Source: CAYSRJ01 sp964521865 (GTDB lineage Bacteria; Spirochaetota; B62-G9; DRHN01). Taken from it: a DNA stretch of 64,000 bases. The notes below the pieces were generated by a model. The model had not been told where the DNA came from. It made no database searches and saw nothing but the letters and a program-made list of their open reading frames with translations. The position numbers and the translations under genes are program-made. Shown piece after piece: positions 1-9,542 of this stretch. The DNA is taken from NCBI GenBank assembly GCA_964521865.1, contig CAZFTJ010000006.1, positions 128,509 through 192,508 on the forward strand, in the 5' to 3' direction. How positions within the stretch are numbered: position 1 is the stretch's first letter; each line of letters begins with the position of its first letter.

Positions 1-1
1 A

Positions 2-967
2 GCGATGCGGTTAGCGATGCGGTATACCGGAGGTCAGGATTTTATAACTCTGTATCAAGGATACCATGGAAGGACATTTGCAGCCACGGCAATGAGTCAT
101 ACATATCCTACTTATGTTAAATGTAAACGCGGTGTGGAACGATTTATTCCGAAACCCACTCGTGTACCAAATTTTAATTGTTATCGCTGCTACTTTGACC
201 TCAAATATCCTGATTGTGATATCTTCTGCGTGAAATTCCTCGAACGGGCAATAGATCATGCTGTCGACTCTAAGGTTGCGGGGGTACTTCTTGAACCTCT
301 GCAGGCAAATGGAGGTCACGTATTTCCGCCAAAAGAATACCTCATAAAATTGCGGCAGATCTGTACAGAGAGAGACATCCCTTTAATTTATGATGAAATA
401 CAAACAGGATTTGGACGTTGCGGGGCGTGGTTTGCCTCTGATGTATTCAATGCATACCCAGATATAATGGTTGTCGGAAAGGGTTTAGGAAGCGGGTTTC
501 CGATAACGGGGATCATTACCAGTGAAAAATATGATCTATTTGACCCTGGGGACTGGGGGTCTACAAATGGTGGAAACCCGCTTTCTTGTACGGCTGCCCT
601 TACGACGCTTGAAATTATTGAGGAGGAAGGTCTCCTAGATAACGCCAATAAGGTGGGAAAAATATTTGAAAACAGGATGAAGCAATTAATGGAAGTATAC
701 GATTTCATAGGAGACGTACGAGTTCTAGGTCTATTTTTAAGTGTTGAAATTGTAAAAGACAAGAAATCGAAAAAAGAAAATGTTGAAATGGCCAAGCTGA
801 TTGTTAAAAAAGCCTTGGAAAAAGGTTTGATAATAGCAAAAACGGGGATCGGAGATGTCGGTAATGTATTAAAGATAAAACCTCCTCTTATCATGACTGC
901 TTCCGAGATGGAAAAAGTGCTCTGGATATTGGAAAATTGCTTTGAAGAAATAATAAAAGGAAAGTAA
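2..967 (+). CDS. Class III PLP aminotransferase, 5' end outside the window
   Basis: Fold-type I aminotransferase of class III (acetylornithine/GABA/dialkylglycine group), which moves an amino group through a PLP-lysine adduct. The open frame enters from the window edge, so about 120 N-terminal residues of the usual ~440 are missing here. Counting from the first visible Met at 5, YDEIQTGFGR (about 129-138) carries the PLP-stacking Asp, and VVGKGLGSGF carries the Schiff-base Lys at about 159. A four-cysteine patch, CYRC followed by PDCDIFC (about 59-75), is shared with the aminotransferase at 40359. The substrate cannot be read from sequence. It lies just upstream of a decayed M81 peptidase and permease, suggesting it once belonged to an uptake and catabolic operon. 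Family call is secure; specificity is unknown. Confidence 0.9.
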   Translation, partial: AMRLAMRYTGGQDFITLYQGYHGRTFAATAMSHTYPTYVKCKRGVERFIPKPTRVPNFNCYRCYFDLKYPDCDIFCVKFLERAIDHAVDSKVAGVLLEPLQANGGHVFPPKEYLIKLRQICTERDIPLIYDEIQTGFGRCGAWFASDVFNAYPDIMVVGKGLGSGFPITGIITSEKYDLFDPGDWGSTNGGNPLSCTAALTTLEIIEEEGLLDNANKVGKIFENRMKQLMEVYDFIGDVRVLGLFLSVEIVKDKKSKKENVEMAKLIVKKALEKGLIIAKTGIGDVGNVLKIKPPLIMTASEMEKVLWILENCFEEIIKGK

Positions 968-1069
968 TAGAGCAAGAATGCTTGTTTCAAGTATAAGGGC
1001 TGAAAATACTTTTCGTTTTTAAAGCGTGGTAATTTTTTCTGTAAACAATATTCGATAGGAGTGTGCATT

Positions 1070-1473
1070 GTGAAAATTATTATTGGATCAATGATGCACG
1101 AGTCAAATACGTTCTCATGTGTGTCTATGGATATCGAAACTTTTAAAAGGACACCGTATTTGATAGGGGAAGAGCTTATTGCGCATCATACAGGAAAACG
1201 TACAGAACCTGGTGGAATGCTAGACATATTTACAAAAAAAGGAGTGAAGGCTATTCTCTCGAATTTATGCATGGGCTATTCCCTCAGGAAAGGTAACAAA
1301 AGAAGCATGATAAAGAATATATTTATTGCTCATATTAAAAAAATATTGAGGGGCTTGATGGAGAGCTCCTTGCTTTGCATGGGGCAATGGGGGCAGAAGA
1401 TTTGGAAGATCCTGAAGGTGATTTATTAAAAGAAATACGCCATATATCCCAAAGTGTACATATCTATTCTTGA
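1070..1473 (+). pseudogene. M81-family metallopeptidase (MlrC-like), N-terminal remnant
   Basis: A GTG start at 1070, with AGGAG 8 bases upstream, opens a protein beginning MKIIIGSMMHESNTFS, the metal-binding N-terminus of the M81/microcystinase MlrC family. The frame slips near 1275: the expected AIPSGKVTKEA lies in another frame and meets TGA TAA. Family-like sequence then resumes as DGELLALHGAMGAED until a TGA at 1471. Only about 130 of some 490 residues remain, and the next bases already belong to a permease remnant, so a deletion removed the rest. M81 proteins are often found beside ABC importers and aminotransferases, as here. Not expected to be functional. Confidence 0.8.
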
Positions 1474-2133
1474 TTTCGTTCATGCTTGTACTTTTATTTC
1501 GCATCTATTGGATGGCAACAATAGCAACAAAGGAATTGATTGATATATTTACAGTTCCACCTAAGTTTATATATCACCCCATTCTCAGACACTACAAGCA
1601 CATATTTCTGGGGGGGTGTAAAGAGGATAGCGCTGGACACTTTTACCAATGCTTTAGTGAATAGTGCAAAGGTTTTACTTTTATCGGTATTTTTTGCCGC
1701 GATATGAGGGATACCAGGAGCCTACAGTTTGGCAAGGTTTAATTACAGAGGGAAGAACGTTATTTCCATATGGATTTTGAGAGGATTTTTTCTTGAAATA
1801 CCAAAAGATATAGAAGAAGCAGCAATGGTTGACGGATGTGCTCAATTTCAGGCTTTCTTGCGTGTGTCATTGCCTCTCGCGAGACCAGGTATAAGTATGA
1901 GCATTATTTTGTGTATAATTTTATCATGGAATACATTTTTATTTCCATTTTTGCTGGCAGGTAAGAATGCCATGACTGCACCTGTATCCATCACAGGTTT
2001 TATTTCATTTGAAGAAATTTCCTGGGGGAAGCTGGCCAGAGGTTTAATAATGATACTTTCTCTAATAATACTCGCATTCTTTTTCCAGAAAGCAATTGTT
2101 CGTGGTCTAATCTTAGGCGTAGTCAAGGGTTAA
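1470..2133 (+). pseudogene. MalG-type sugar ABC permease, broken and internally deleted
   Basis: Inner-membrane permease of the CUT1 importer family. The first piece (IYWMATIATKELIDIF) resembles the start of MalG proteins. The frame shifts at the G-run near 1611-1617, then a TGA at 1705 interrupts AAI-GIPGAYSLARF. After WILR the sequence jumps directly to GFFLEIPKDIEEAAMVDG, so the 40-60 residues normally between the first conserved helices and the EAA loop are missing. The C-terminus is normal and ends LGVVKG, as in the intact permeases of this window. It was probably the second permease of an importer whose other genes are gone or now lie at 4425-7883. Confidence 0.85.
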
Positions 2134-2212
2134 ATGATCTATATATAAATTATGGATTGAATATGTTGTATTTCGATGCTGGTATGGATATGAATTAGGA
2201 GAAAGTGAGAAT

Positions 2213-2773
2213 ATGCTTGAAAAGAGTATAAACTCTTTAGGGGTTAAAATTAAGAATTACCGGGTAGAGAGAAAAATAACCATACGTAAGCTATCACAAA
2301 TAACTGGCCTGACAAGCAGTTATTTGAGCCAGGTCGAAAGAAATATGGTTGTCCCAAGTCTAAAAAGTCTGGTAAAAATAGGTGAAGCTCTCAAAATACC
2401 CATCATTTCTCTTTTTGGTAATAATATAATTGAAAAAGAACCTGTAACAAAGGGCAAGCAGCGAATGCATATAAAGTTACCTAACTCCAATATTGAATAT
2501 GAGCTTCTTTCGCCGAGTTTTAATCATAATATTTTGTTTCTTTTATCAGTTATTCAACCTCATCAGGCGAAGGAAGAAGAGTTTGTGACCCATCATGGTG
2601 AAGAGTGTATATACATACTTAATGGGACAATGGTTGTGGAAATCGACGACAAATCATACACACTTGTATCGGGGGATAGTATACACTTTGATTCGGGACG
2701 GGCGCACCGGCTGCTCAATAAGGGAGATGAAGTTGTTATTGCTGTAGTCGCAGAGAGTCCTCCTTCTTTTTAA
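2213..2773 (+). CDS. XRE-family regulator with C-terminal cupin domain
   Basis: A 186-residue repressor-type regulator. Residues about 10-65 form a Cro/CI helix-turn-helix (LSQITGLTSSYLSQVERN is the recognition segment). Residues about 115-180 form a small cupin barrel (HHGEECIYILNGTMVVEID, then GDSIHFDSGRAHRL) that usually senses a small metabolite. XRE-cupin regulators such as PuuR commonly control polyamine or amino-acid catabolism, which fits the flanking aminotransferases. The ATG at 2213 follows an AGGAGAAAG ribosome site. It stands alone between two decayed genes but is itself intact. The effector is unknown. Confidence 0.9.
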   Translation: MLEKSINSLGVKIKNYRVERKITIRKLSQITGLTSSYLSQVERNMVVPSLKSLVKIGEALKIPIISLFGNNIIEKEPVTKGKQRMHIKLPNSNIEYELLSPSFNHNILFLLSVIQPHQAKEEEFVTHHGEECIYILNGTMVVEIDDKSYTLVSGDSIHFDSGRAHRLLNKGDEVVIAVVAESPPSF

Positions 2774-2921
2774 ATAGATAAATACTATTTTTCAGAAAGA
2801 ACATAAGCTTTTATGTCTGATCATTTTCATAAATAGCAATAAGTAGGATGTGATGATCGATTCAAATAATATTAATAATATCAATGAGGGAAAAACAGTT
2901 TTACTCTCAGGATGAGGAGAA

Positions 2922-4193
2922 ATGACAGATCTAGTAGTTGAATCAGGTACTGGGACCAAGTTCAAGGATATTAATGGCAAAGAAAATATCGACTGTACTT
3001 CCCTGACCTGGTCCTTGATTACAAGGTACAATCACCCCAGAATTATTGATGCAGTAAAGCACCAACTCGAAGAATCGACCCACTCAAGAAGTACTTTTTA
3101 TACAATTCCTCAGCATGTACTTGCAAAAAAGCTCTCAGAAATATCTCTTGGAACAGGTGCTAAAAAACTCAAACGTGTTTCATTTAGCTTACTTGGGTCT
3201 GTTGCAAAAGAACGTGCACTAAAATTAGCTCTAAATAATAAACAAGGAAAATTGATTGCCCTTTATCACAGTTATCACGTCCGAACGTTGGGTTCTGTGT
3301 CGGTCAGTTGGTCGCATTCCAATAATAAATTTATGACCCTCATGGGAAATACAGTGAGAGTCACCGGGGCATATCTTTATCACTGTTCTTTCGACCTCAA
3401 TTACCCATCGTGTAAGCTCGCGTATGTTGATTTATTATTAGATGAAGCAATAGAAAAGGCTCCCGATGGTCCAGTACGTGCAATGATAATGGAACCAGTC
3501 CAAGGAAAGGTGGGCAGATTACTTTTTCGAAAGTTTTCGAAAGAATATCATAAGAAGAGAGTAAGGCAGACCCACAATAAGCATGAAATTTTGTTGATAT
3601 ATGCTGGAATACAAACTGGATTTTCACGTGTACCAGCTATGTTAGCCTGTGAATTTTATGGAGTCATACCGGAAATAATTATTTATCGGGAAGGGAGAGT
3701 GGGGGTGAATTCCCACTCGCGGGGACGTTATCACGTGAAAGATTGCCAATCTTTACACCTGGAAATCATGGTTTTACATTTGGATATTTTCCTCTTTCAA
3801 TGGTGGCTGTCCTTGAGAATTTAAAGGTGATTTGAAGAAGACAATCTCATAAGCAGAAGTAAAAAGCTGGGTGAAATTATTCTAAAAAGGCTCAATACAC
3901 TGAAAGAAAAGTATGAATTAATAGGGGATGTTCGCGGTGTTGGGTTGATAATAGGAATTGAACTATTTCGCGATAGGTCAATACAAGAACCTGTAACAGA
4001 CAAAACGTGGCAATTCGTGAGAGATAGTATAGCGAAAGGTGTAGTTTTCGGAAGCTTCTGTTACAGTGGTTTGGAGAATGTAGTCAAGGTTAAGCTACCA
4101 GTCATCATTACTGAAGCGCAGATTGAAAAAGTGTTCCAAGTTGTTAAGGAGATCATGCAGAATATTCAAAAAAGAAGTAAAAAATACAAATGA
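2922..4193 (+). pseudogene. Class III aminotransferase, frameshifted
   Basis: The first frame (2922 to about 3690) keeps family landmarks such as FKDINGKENIDC and YAGIQTGFSR, although the usual DEIQTG acidic pair is altered to AGIQTG. At the expected PLP-lysine motif the frame reads YREGRVGV; a GKG triplet set exists only in a neighbouring frame, so the active lysine is lost. From about 3700 the family sequence continues in another frame (PIFTPGNHGFTFGYFPLSMV), stops at a TGA, and resumes in a third frame from about 3833 to 4193 (GDVRGVGLIIGIELF). At least two frameshifts are therefore present. A dead paralogue of the genes at 2, 7903 and 40359. Confidence 0.85.
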
Positions 4194-4312
4194 GGAGGTT
4201 CATTATGAAGATGTACAAATTGTTACTGTTATTTATTGCAGATTGAAAAAGTGCTCTAAGTTGTTAAGGAGATCATGCAGAATATTCAAAAAAGAAGTAA
4301 AAAATACAAATG
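4119..4312. repeat. 120-bp tandem duplication abutting an assembly gap
   Basis: The sequence from 4119 (GCAGATTGAAAAAGTG) recurs at 4239, a period of 120 bases. The unit spans the end of the aminotransferase pseudogene, the ribosome site AGGAGG and the first codons of a binding protein (MKMYK). The second copy breaks off at the Ns. The bases after the gap (4413 onward) continue the unit exactly where the second copy stops. The copies differ at several bases, for example GTTCCAAG versus GCTCTAAG, so they are not a simple echo. Either a real tandem repeat or mis-joined overlapping contig ends. Confidence 0.85.
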
Positions 4313-4412
4313 NNNNNNNNNNNNNNNNNNNNNNNNNNNNNNNNNNNNNNNNNNNNNNNNNNNNNNNNNNNNNNNNNNNNNNNNNNNNNNNNNNNNNNNN
4401 NNNNNNNNNNNN
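4313..4412. other. Assembly gap of exactly 100 N
   Basis: One hundred unresolved bases, the conventional length for a scaffold gap of unknown size. The flanks join in register with the 120-bp repeat to its left, so the true gap may be zero or a whole number of repeat units. Confidence 0.98.
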
Positions 4413-4424
4413 AGGAGGTTCATT

Positions 4425-5927
4425 ATGAAGATGTACAAATTTTTACTGTTCTTTATTCTGTCATCTGTTGTTCTTTTCAGTCCCTGTTTGACAATGGCTG
4501 GAGGAGAGAATCAAACGGAGAAAGCTGGAAAAGAACCTGCTCAAGAGCCTGAAAAATCAACCAAGTCAATAGCAGGGGGCATTGATTTGAATAAGCCTAT
4601 TGAACAGCTTTCAAAAATTGATTGGAAACAGTTCTCTGGAACGAAAATAAACATTATAGGGGAAGAATCTCCTGGTAATGAAGCTGCTCTCAAGCTCATT
4701 CCTGAATTTAAAAAATTGACGGGGATTGATGTGACGCTTACGATGTTACCAGAGCTCGAATTATTTGATAAGATGGTATTGGCTTTATCATCAGGCTCGG
4801 GTATGTACGACATGCTTCAAATGCCGGCATGTGGTGTTACAGTTAAATGGGCTCGTGCTGGATGGGTTGAACCACTAGACCCTTACATTAACAATCCGAA
4901 ATTAACTGACCGTAATTGGCTAGACTTGAATGATTATGTGCAGAAATGGATAGATGTAATGCGTTATAAAGGGAATCTTTATGGTCTCCCCTCATACGGT
5001 GAATCGAGCATTTTGTTCTATCGAAAAGATTTGTTTAAGAAGTATAACGTGAAAGTTCCGACCACTCTTAAGGAGTTGGAAGATGCAGCGAAAAAACTTA
5101 CTCTAGATACAAATGGTGATGGGAAAACAGACATTTATGGAATTACTTTGAGGGGCGTAAGAGGACATACAAGCAATGTTTATATTTGGGCAGGATTTTT
5201 ACGGGCATTCGGTGGAAAATTCTTTAGAGGGGGGGACCCTGAAAAAGGATTACCCCCCGACGCACCAAAGGGAATACAAAATTGGGAACCCATGATAAAC
5301 AGTCCTGAATCGATAAAAGCAACAGAATATTATGCGCACCTTCTTCAAAATTATGCCCCCAAAGATGTTGCTTCCTACCATTGGTATGGAGTTGCTAATG
5401 CTATGTCAACAGGAATTACTGCAATGATTATTGACGCAACACCATTTGCTGCAATTTTTAGTAATCCTGAGGAGTCGAAGGTAGCTGGGAAAATTGGGTA
5501 TGCCCCCGGCCCGCAGGTTCCCAGCATTTGGATAAGCGCATTTGCAATCAACTCGGCATCAAAACATAAGGAAGCAACTTGGCTATGGCTTCAGTGGGTG
5601 ACTTCAAAACAAATACAGCTGCGTTATTCACTTAAAGAAGATGGGGGGAGCCCGGATGTTTCCAGGATGTCAGTAGTTAATGATTCGAGATACAGAAAAA
5701 AATGGAGTATAAGCTCACCCACCGGTGATTTTCTGGATGTATCTTGGGAAAATATCAACCGATCATCACCTGATTATAGACCGAGGATACCTGAATACTG
5801 GCAGATTGGTGATCGAATAGGTATCGCTATCGAAGAAGTAATCACTGGTACAAAAACAGCAAAAATGGCATTGGATGAAGCACAGAAGGATGTAGATAAA
5901 ATAATGAGAGATGCAGGATACTATTAA
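4425..5927 (+). CDS. Sugar-type ABC importer solute-binding protein
   Basis: A 500-residue extracytoplasmic binding protein of family 1 (MalE-like, CUT1 importers). The ATG at 4425 follows AGGAGG with 6 bases between. Residues about 1-25 are a signal peptide (hydrophobic FLLFFILSSVVLF) followed by a charged linker rich in Glu and Lys. The mature protein contains the typical LFYRKDLFKKYNVKVPTTL and DTNGDGKTDIYGI segments of this family. Ligand unknown: MalE-like folds bind sugars but also polyols and glycerophospho compounds. A strong hairpin follows the stop and the two permeases come next. No ATPase gene is linked, so a shared MsmX-type ATPase is expected. It lies against an assembly gap, but the frame itself is complete. 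Confidence 0.92.
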   Translation: MKMYKFLLFFILSSVVLFSPCLTMAGGENQTEKAGKEPAQEPEKSTKSIAGGIDLNKPIEQLSKIDWKQFSGTKINIIGEESPGNEAALKLIPEFKKLTGIDVTLTMLPELELFDKMVLALSSGSGMYDMLQMPACGVTVKWARAGWVEPLDPYINNPKLTDRNWLDLNDYVQKWIDVMRYKGNLYGLPSYGESSILFYRKDLFKKYNVKVPTTLKELEDAAKKLTLDTNGDGKTDIYGITLRGVRGHTSNVYIWAGFLRAFGGKFFRGGDPEKGLPPDAPKGIQNWEPMINSPESIKATEYYAHLLQNYAPKDVASYHWYGVANAMSTGITAMIIDATPFAAIFSNPEESKVAGKIGYAPGPQVPSIWISAFAINSASKHKEATWLWLQWVTSKQIQLRYSLKEDGGSPDVSRMSVVNDSRYRKKWSISSPTGDFLDVSWENINRSSPDYRPRIPEYWQIGDRIGIAIEEVITGTKTAKMALDEAQKDVDKIMRDAGYY

Positions 5928-5936
5928 CGACTATGT

Positions 5937-5978
5937 AAAAGGGCTTCCATTAACAATTTTGGAAGCCCTTTCTTTTTA
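5937..5978 (+). terminator. Hairpin with T-tract after the binding-protein gene
   Basis: AAAGGGCTTCCA pairs with TGGAAGCCCTTT around a short loop, followed by TCTTTTTAAA. It looks like an intrinsic terminator but sits between the binding protein and its permeases, so it probably allows partial read-through or protects the 3' end of the binding-protein mRNA. Confidence 0.85.
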
Positions 5979-6045
5979 AAAACTAAATTATTTATTTAAT
6001 AGATATTTTATTGCATAAGAAAAACAATGTTAAGGAATTTAACAC

Positions 6046-6927
6046 ATGAATCGTAATAATAGAAAGTTTCTATTTTTTAGCTTGCTCCCAACAATCGCTG
6101 TTCTTGCTTCGCTGACTTTATTTCCATTCTTTTATTTAATATATCTCAGCTTGCATTCATGGAATGTTGCCAATCCTGGAAGTTTTAAATTTAATGGGAT
6201 AAATAATTTTATAACTCTTTTCAGTGATGCAAGATTTCAACATGCAGTAGCTCGGACTTTTAAGTATGTGAGTATTGTTGTAACTACAGAATTCGGATTA
6301 GGGTTGGGTTTGGCGCTGTTGTTCAAACAGAATTTCTTTGGGAAAAAAATTGTTCTACCAGTATTAATAATACCATTGGGTGTAACTCCAATAGTTGCAT
6401 CTTTGATTTGGAAAATATTATATAATTCTGACTATGGCTTAATCAATTATTTACTAGAGTTATTAAAGTTTACTCCCCCATTATGGTTAACTGATGCGAG
6501 GATAGCACTTTACTCAATAATTCTTATCGATGTTTGGCGATGGACACCGTTGATGATGCTTATTTTCATCGCAGGACTAACATCACTGCCAAAAGACTTG
6601 TACGAGGCAGCAGATATAGATGGTGCATCGGAATGGAGAAAATTTATTTATATCACGTGGCCGTTGATGTTGCCTATTTCCTCCATAGCTTTTCTTATGC
6701 GTTTAATGGATGCATTCAAGGCTTTTGATATTATTTATGGACTTACCAATGGTGGACCGGGTACAAGTACAGAAACAATGAATATCTTACTGTTGCTTAC
6801 GAGTTTCCGTTATTACGATTTCGGTAAAGGATCAACGATTGCGTTGATAATGTTATTTCTTGTTATAGGTCTTTGTACAGCGTTTGTGAGGTTATTGCAT
6901 ATAAGAATTGGTGAATCAGTGTATTAA
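6046..6927 (+). CDS. Sugar-type ABC permease (MalF-like)
   Basis: A 293-residue inner-membrane permease with about six transmembrane segments, the first at residues about 9-32 (LLPTIAVLASLTLFPFFYLI). The coupling-helix EAA motif, EAADIDGASEWRKF, lies at about 188-201 and docks on the ATPase. It pairs with the permease at 7029 to form the channel for the binding protein at 4425. The ATG at 6046 has only a weak upstream purine stretch. The only defect in this system is the lack of a linked ATPase gene. Substrate unknown. Confidence 0.92.
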   Translation: MNRNNRKFLFFSLLPTIAVLASLTLFPFFYLIYLSLHSWNVANPGSFKFNGINNFITLFSDARFQHAVARTFKYVSIVVTTEFGLGLGLALLFKQNFFGKKIVLPVLIIPLGVTPIVASLIWKILYNSDYGLINYLLELLKFTPPLWLTDARIALYSIILIDVWRWTPLMMLIFIAGLTSLPKDLYEAADIDGASEWRKFIYITWPLMLPISSIAFLMRLMDAFKAFDIIYGLTNGGPGTSTETMNILLLLTSFRYYDFGKGSTIALIMLFLVIGLCTAFVRLLHIRIGESVY

Positions 6928-7028
6928 GCATGTGAATGATATATATTTGTTTCACTCAAATTCAATTTTAAGCGCTATTTAATATCTTTATGCACACTTA
7001 TTATAACTAAAGAGGATGAGGTTAAAAA

Positions 7029-7883
7029 ATGAGTACATCGCTTACTATACGGAAATTTATTAAATCTTTCTTAGTTTACATTGTAATACTCATTGTTTTA
7101 ATATTTACATTACTTCCAATATTTTGGATGGTTCGCACTTCTTTTATTCATTCAGCAGACGCGTTTCTTTTACCTCCAAAACTCATATTCAAACCGATTT
7201 TAGAAAACTACAAAAGAATTTTTACTGGTGGATATATGACAAGCGGCACCAACTTTCTGAAATCATATATTAACAGCATAATAATCAGTACTTCATCTGC
7301 CATACTTACCCTTGTAATAGGTACACTCGCTGCATATTCTCTTGCTAGGTTCAATTTTAAAGGTAAAGATGATTTTTCATTCTGGATCTTGTCTACACGT
7401 ATGGCGCCTCCACTGGGTGTTGCTCTTCCACTTTATTTATTATTGAAATGGGGGCACTTACTCGATACACGAATTGCACTTATTCTTCTATATCTCACAT
7501 TTAATTTATCGTTGGTGATCTGGCTTTTAACAGGATTTTTCCAGGGGATACCAAAGGAAATCGAAGAGGCTTCATTCATTGATGGTTGTTCAAGAATCAA
7601 AAGCTTGATAAAAGTGATAATTCCCATTTGCTTACCCGGAGTAATTGCTGCAATAGTGATCTGTGTTATCTTTTCATGGAATGAATTTCTTTTTGCATTG
7701 ATCACAACAGGTGTACGGTCCCAAACAGTTCCTCTTGGGGCGTACTCCATGATACTTCATTCAAAAGTACTATGGGGCCCCATTACCGCAGCAGGTGTTG
7801 TTATTTCTATACCAATCGTTACTTTTGTGATCATTTTTCAAAAACAGCTTGTAACAGCTCTTACCTTTGGCGCTATTAAGTAA
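7029..7883 (+). CDS. Sugar-type ABC permease (MalG-like)
   Basis: A 284-residue inner-membrane permease, the second channel subunit. It has an N-terminal membrane helix (about 14-38), five further helices, and the EAA motif EEASFIDGCSRIKSL at about 178-192. The C-terminus LTFGAIK is typical of MalG-type proteins. An AGGATGAGG ribosome site precedes the ATG. The pseudogene at 1470 is a broken relative, showing that a second importer of this family once lay nearby. The gap to the aminotransferase at 7903 is only 19 bases, so the two are probably co-transcribed and the imported compound is likely an amine or is aminated after entry. Confidence 0.92.
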   Translation: MSTSLTIRKFIKSFLVYIVILIVLIFTLLPIFWMVRTSFIHSADAFLLPPKLIFKPILENYKRIFTGGYMTSGTNFLKSYINSIIISTSSAILTLVIGTLAAYSLARFNFKGKDDFSFWILSTRMAPPLGVALPLYLLLKWGHLLDTRIALILLYLTFNLSLVIWLLTGFFQGIPKEIEEASFIDGCSRIKSLIKVIIPICLPGVIAAIVICVIFSWNEFLFALITTGVRSQTVPLGAYSMILHSKVLWGPITAAGVVISIPIVTFVIIFQKQLVTALTFGAIK

Positions 7884-7902
7884 ACTAAAATAAGGAGGAA
7901 AT

Positions 7903-9168
7903 ATGGCTTCGAATAGAATGGTTAAATCGCAGTCATTGTTTCAGTGGGCTTTAAATATTATTCCTGGAGGTGCACCCCAATCCAGGCATCCAAACACTTA
8001 CATTCCTGGATACTATCCCCTTTATATAACGAGTGGAAAAGGCTCGAAAATTACCGATGTTGATGGCAATTCATATATCGACTGGTTATGCTCTTATGGT
8101 CCGATAATTCTCGGTCATTCATATGATAGAGTGGACAATGCTGTTATTGAACAAATTCATAGAGGTTTTTGCTTCAACATGAACCAGGTAGTAGGAAACG
8201 AGCTTGCACAAAAACTCATAGACATCATTCCGTGCGCTGAAATGGTGCGTTTTTTAAAGACGGGGTCCTGCGCAACATCTGCCGCAATCCGTATCGCACG
8301 AATTTCGTCGGGAAAGACCAAGATACTACGTTGTGGGTTTCACGGATGGCATGACTGGGCATATGGTGGTAAAGGTGTGCCAGCAAGTGTAATTGAAGAT
8401 ATCCATGCATTCAAATATAATGACCTTGAGTCATTTGAGAGTTTAGTGAAGAAATATTATGGTAAGATTGCGGCTGTTATTATGATGCCTTTGGAAACGA
8501 CGGAACCACAAAAAAATTTTCTTGAAACAATAAGGAAAATAACTAAGGAGGAAGGAATTGTTTTTATATTAGATGAAATTCGTTCTGGATTCAGGATGGC
8601 GATGGGGGGTGCACAGGAATATTATAAAATCATGCCTGATATGGCAACATTTAGTAAAGCAATCGCCAATGGATATCCACTGGCGTGTGTTGTGGGGAAA
8701 AAAGAAGTAATGGAAGCTGCGACCCAATCATTTATTTCAGCAACTTTTATTCCTAATTCTCTTGAAATGAGAGCAGCGTTAGAAACAATTAATATATTGA
8801 AAGAGGTAAAAGCAGTTGACCATTTTTTTATGATTGGCACCGAATTTCAGAATGGATTAAAAAAAGTAATTAAAGAGCTTGCTCTCGAGGAAAGTGTTGA
8901 GGTGAAGGGGGTTCCTGTAATGCCATATATAGATTTCTTTGATGAAAATACACAGAGAAAAAACAGATTGAAAAACCGTTTTTATGTTGAAACTATTAAT
9001 AGAGGTATATTCTTGCATCCAAATCATCACTGGTTTACGTGTTTATCGCATTCGAAAAAGGATGTCAATGAAACACTTTCTGTGTGTTGGGACGCTATGA
9101 AGATAGCAAAAGATAAATTGAATATAGACGATGCGATTGCACGCTTGAAGCTTGAAACACCATGGTAA
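7903..9168 (+). CDS. Class III aminotransferase, glutamate-1-semialdehyde mutase-like
   Basis: A 421-residue PLP enzyme with a full-length fold. Landmarks: PGGAPQSRHPNTYIPGYYP near the start, as in glutamate-1-semialdehyde aminomutases; FHGWHDW (146-152) at the cofactor; LDEIRSGFR (223-231) with the PLP-pyridine Asp; and TFSKAIANGYPL with the Schiff-base Lys at 252. It sits 19 bases after an importer permease, behind a clean AAGGAGG site, so it is more likely a catabolic or specialised aminotransferase or aminomutase than the heme-pathway HemL. It lacks the four-cysteine patch of the aminotransferases at 2 and 40359, so it is a different subfamily. The substrate is unknown. Confidence 0.9.
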   Translation: MASNRMVKSQSLFQWALNIIPGGAPQSRHPNTYIPGYYPLYITSGKGSKITDVDGNSYIDWLCSYGPIILGHSYDRVDNAVIEQIHRGFCFNMNQVVGNELAQKLIDIIPCAEMVRFLKTGSCATSAAIRIARISSGKTKILRCGFHGWHDWAYGGKGVPASVIEDIHAFKYNDLESFESLVKKYYGKIAAVIMMPLETTEPQKNFLETIRKITKEEGIVFILDEIRSGFRMAMGGAQEYYKIMPDMATFSKAIANGYPLACVVGKKEVMEAATQSFISATFIPNSLEMRAALETINILKEVKAVDHFFMIGTEFQNGLKKVIKELALEESVEVKGVPVMPYIDFFDENTQRKNRLKNRFYVETINRGIFLHPNHHWFTCLSHSKKDVNETLSVCWDAMKIAKDKLNIDDAIARLKLETPW

Positions 9169-9341
9169 AAGTATACTCTTATCGATGAAACGAGATGGTA
9201 ATGAAGCTTATTATATTCAGTAGTAAAAGAGATATTGGTTTAATTACAGATGTTTGAAAGAGATTGGGGCATGCAATTTTAATTAGCGGTGTTTATTATA
9301 CTCGCTTAAATTTATGAACGGAAGTGCTGTAGCATTGCAGA

Positions 9342-9542
9342 TCAACTCCCTCTTTTCGTTTTACTCTTCAGAGCTCGCAAGAGGCGTGCCATGAACTCTT
9401 TTCTTGGTATCAGAGGCTTGTCCATCCGCTCTAGGTGAGGGAAGTAGAATTGGCGGTCCAGCAGGTCGAAACCATCGTCTTCAAGGAACCTCGAAACCAG
9501 GATGGAGGCAACTTTGGAGGTATCCGTGACCCTGCTGAACAT
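9342..9542 (-). pseudogene. aat: Leucyl/phenylalanyl-tRNA-protein transferase, C-terminal remnant
   Basis: On the minus strand the sequence MFSRVTDTSKVASILVSRFL, followed by GFDLLDRQFYFPHLERM, matches the C-terminal third of Aat, the enzyme that adds Leu or Phe to N-degron substrates. About 65 residues remain of some 230. The frame runs upstream into unrelated sequence and has no plausible start, so only a fragment is left. The base composition is visibly more GC-rich than its surroundings. No other aat sequence is in the window. The rest of 9169-9949 holds no recognisable gene; a short plus-strand tail at 9541-9641 (YEKVFKKNWNDVFEWDAIK) could be the end of a lost gene, but I cannot name it. 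Confidence 0.65.

Noticed and set aside
1..24. Direct repeat AGCGATGCGGT at the very start of the window.
   Set aside because: It encodes AMR twice within a plausible aminotransferase helix and cannot be assessed at the window edge.
388..1068. A long minus-strand open frame opposite the first aminotransferase.
   Set aside because: It is the antisense shadow of a clear enzyme gene and resembles no protein family.
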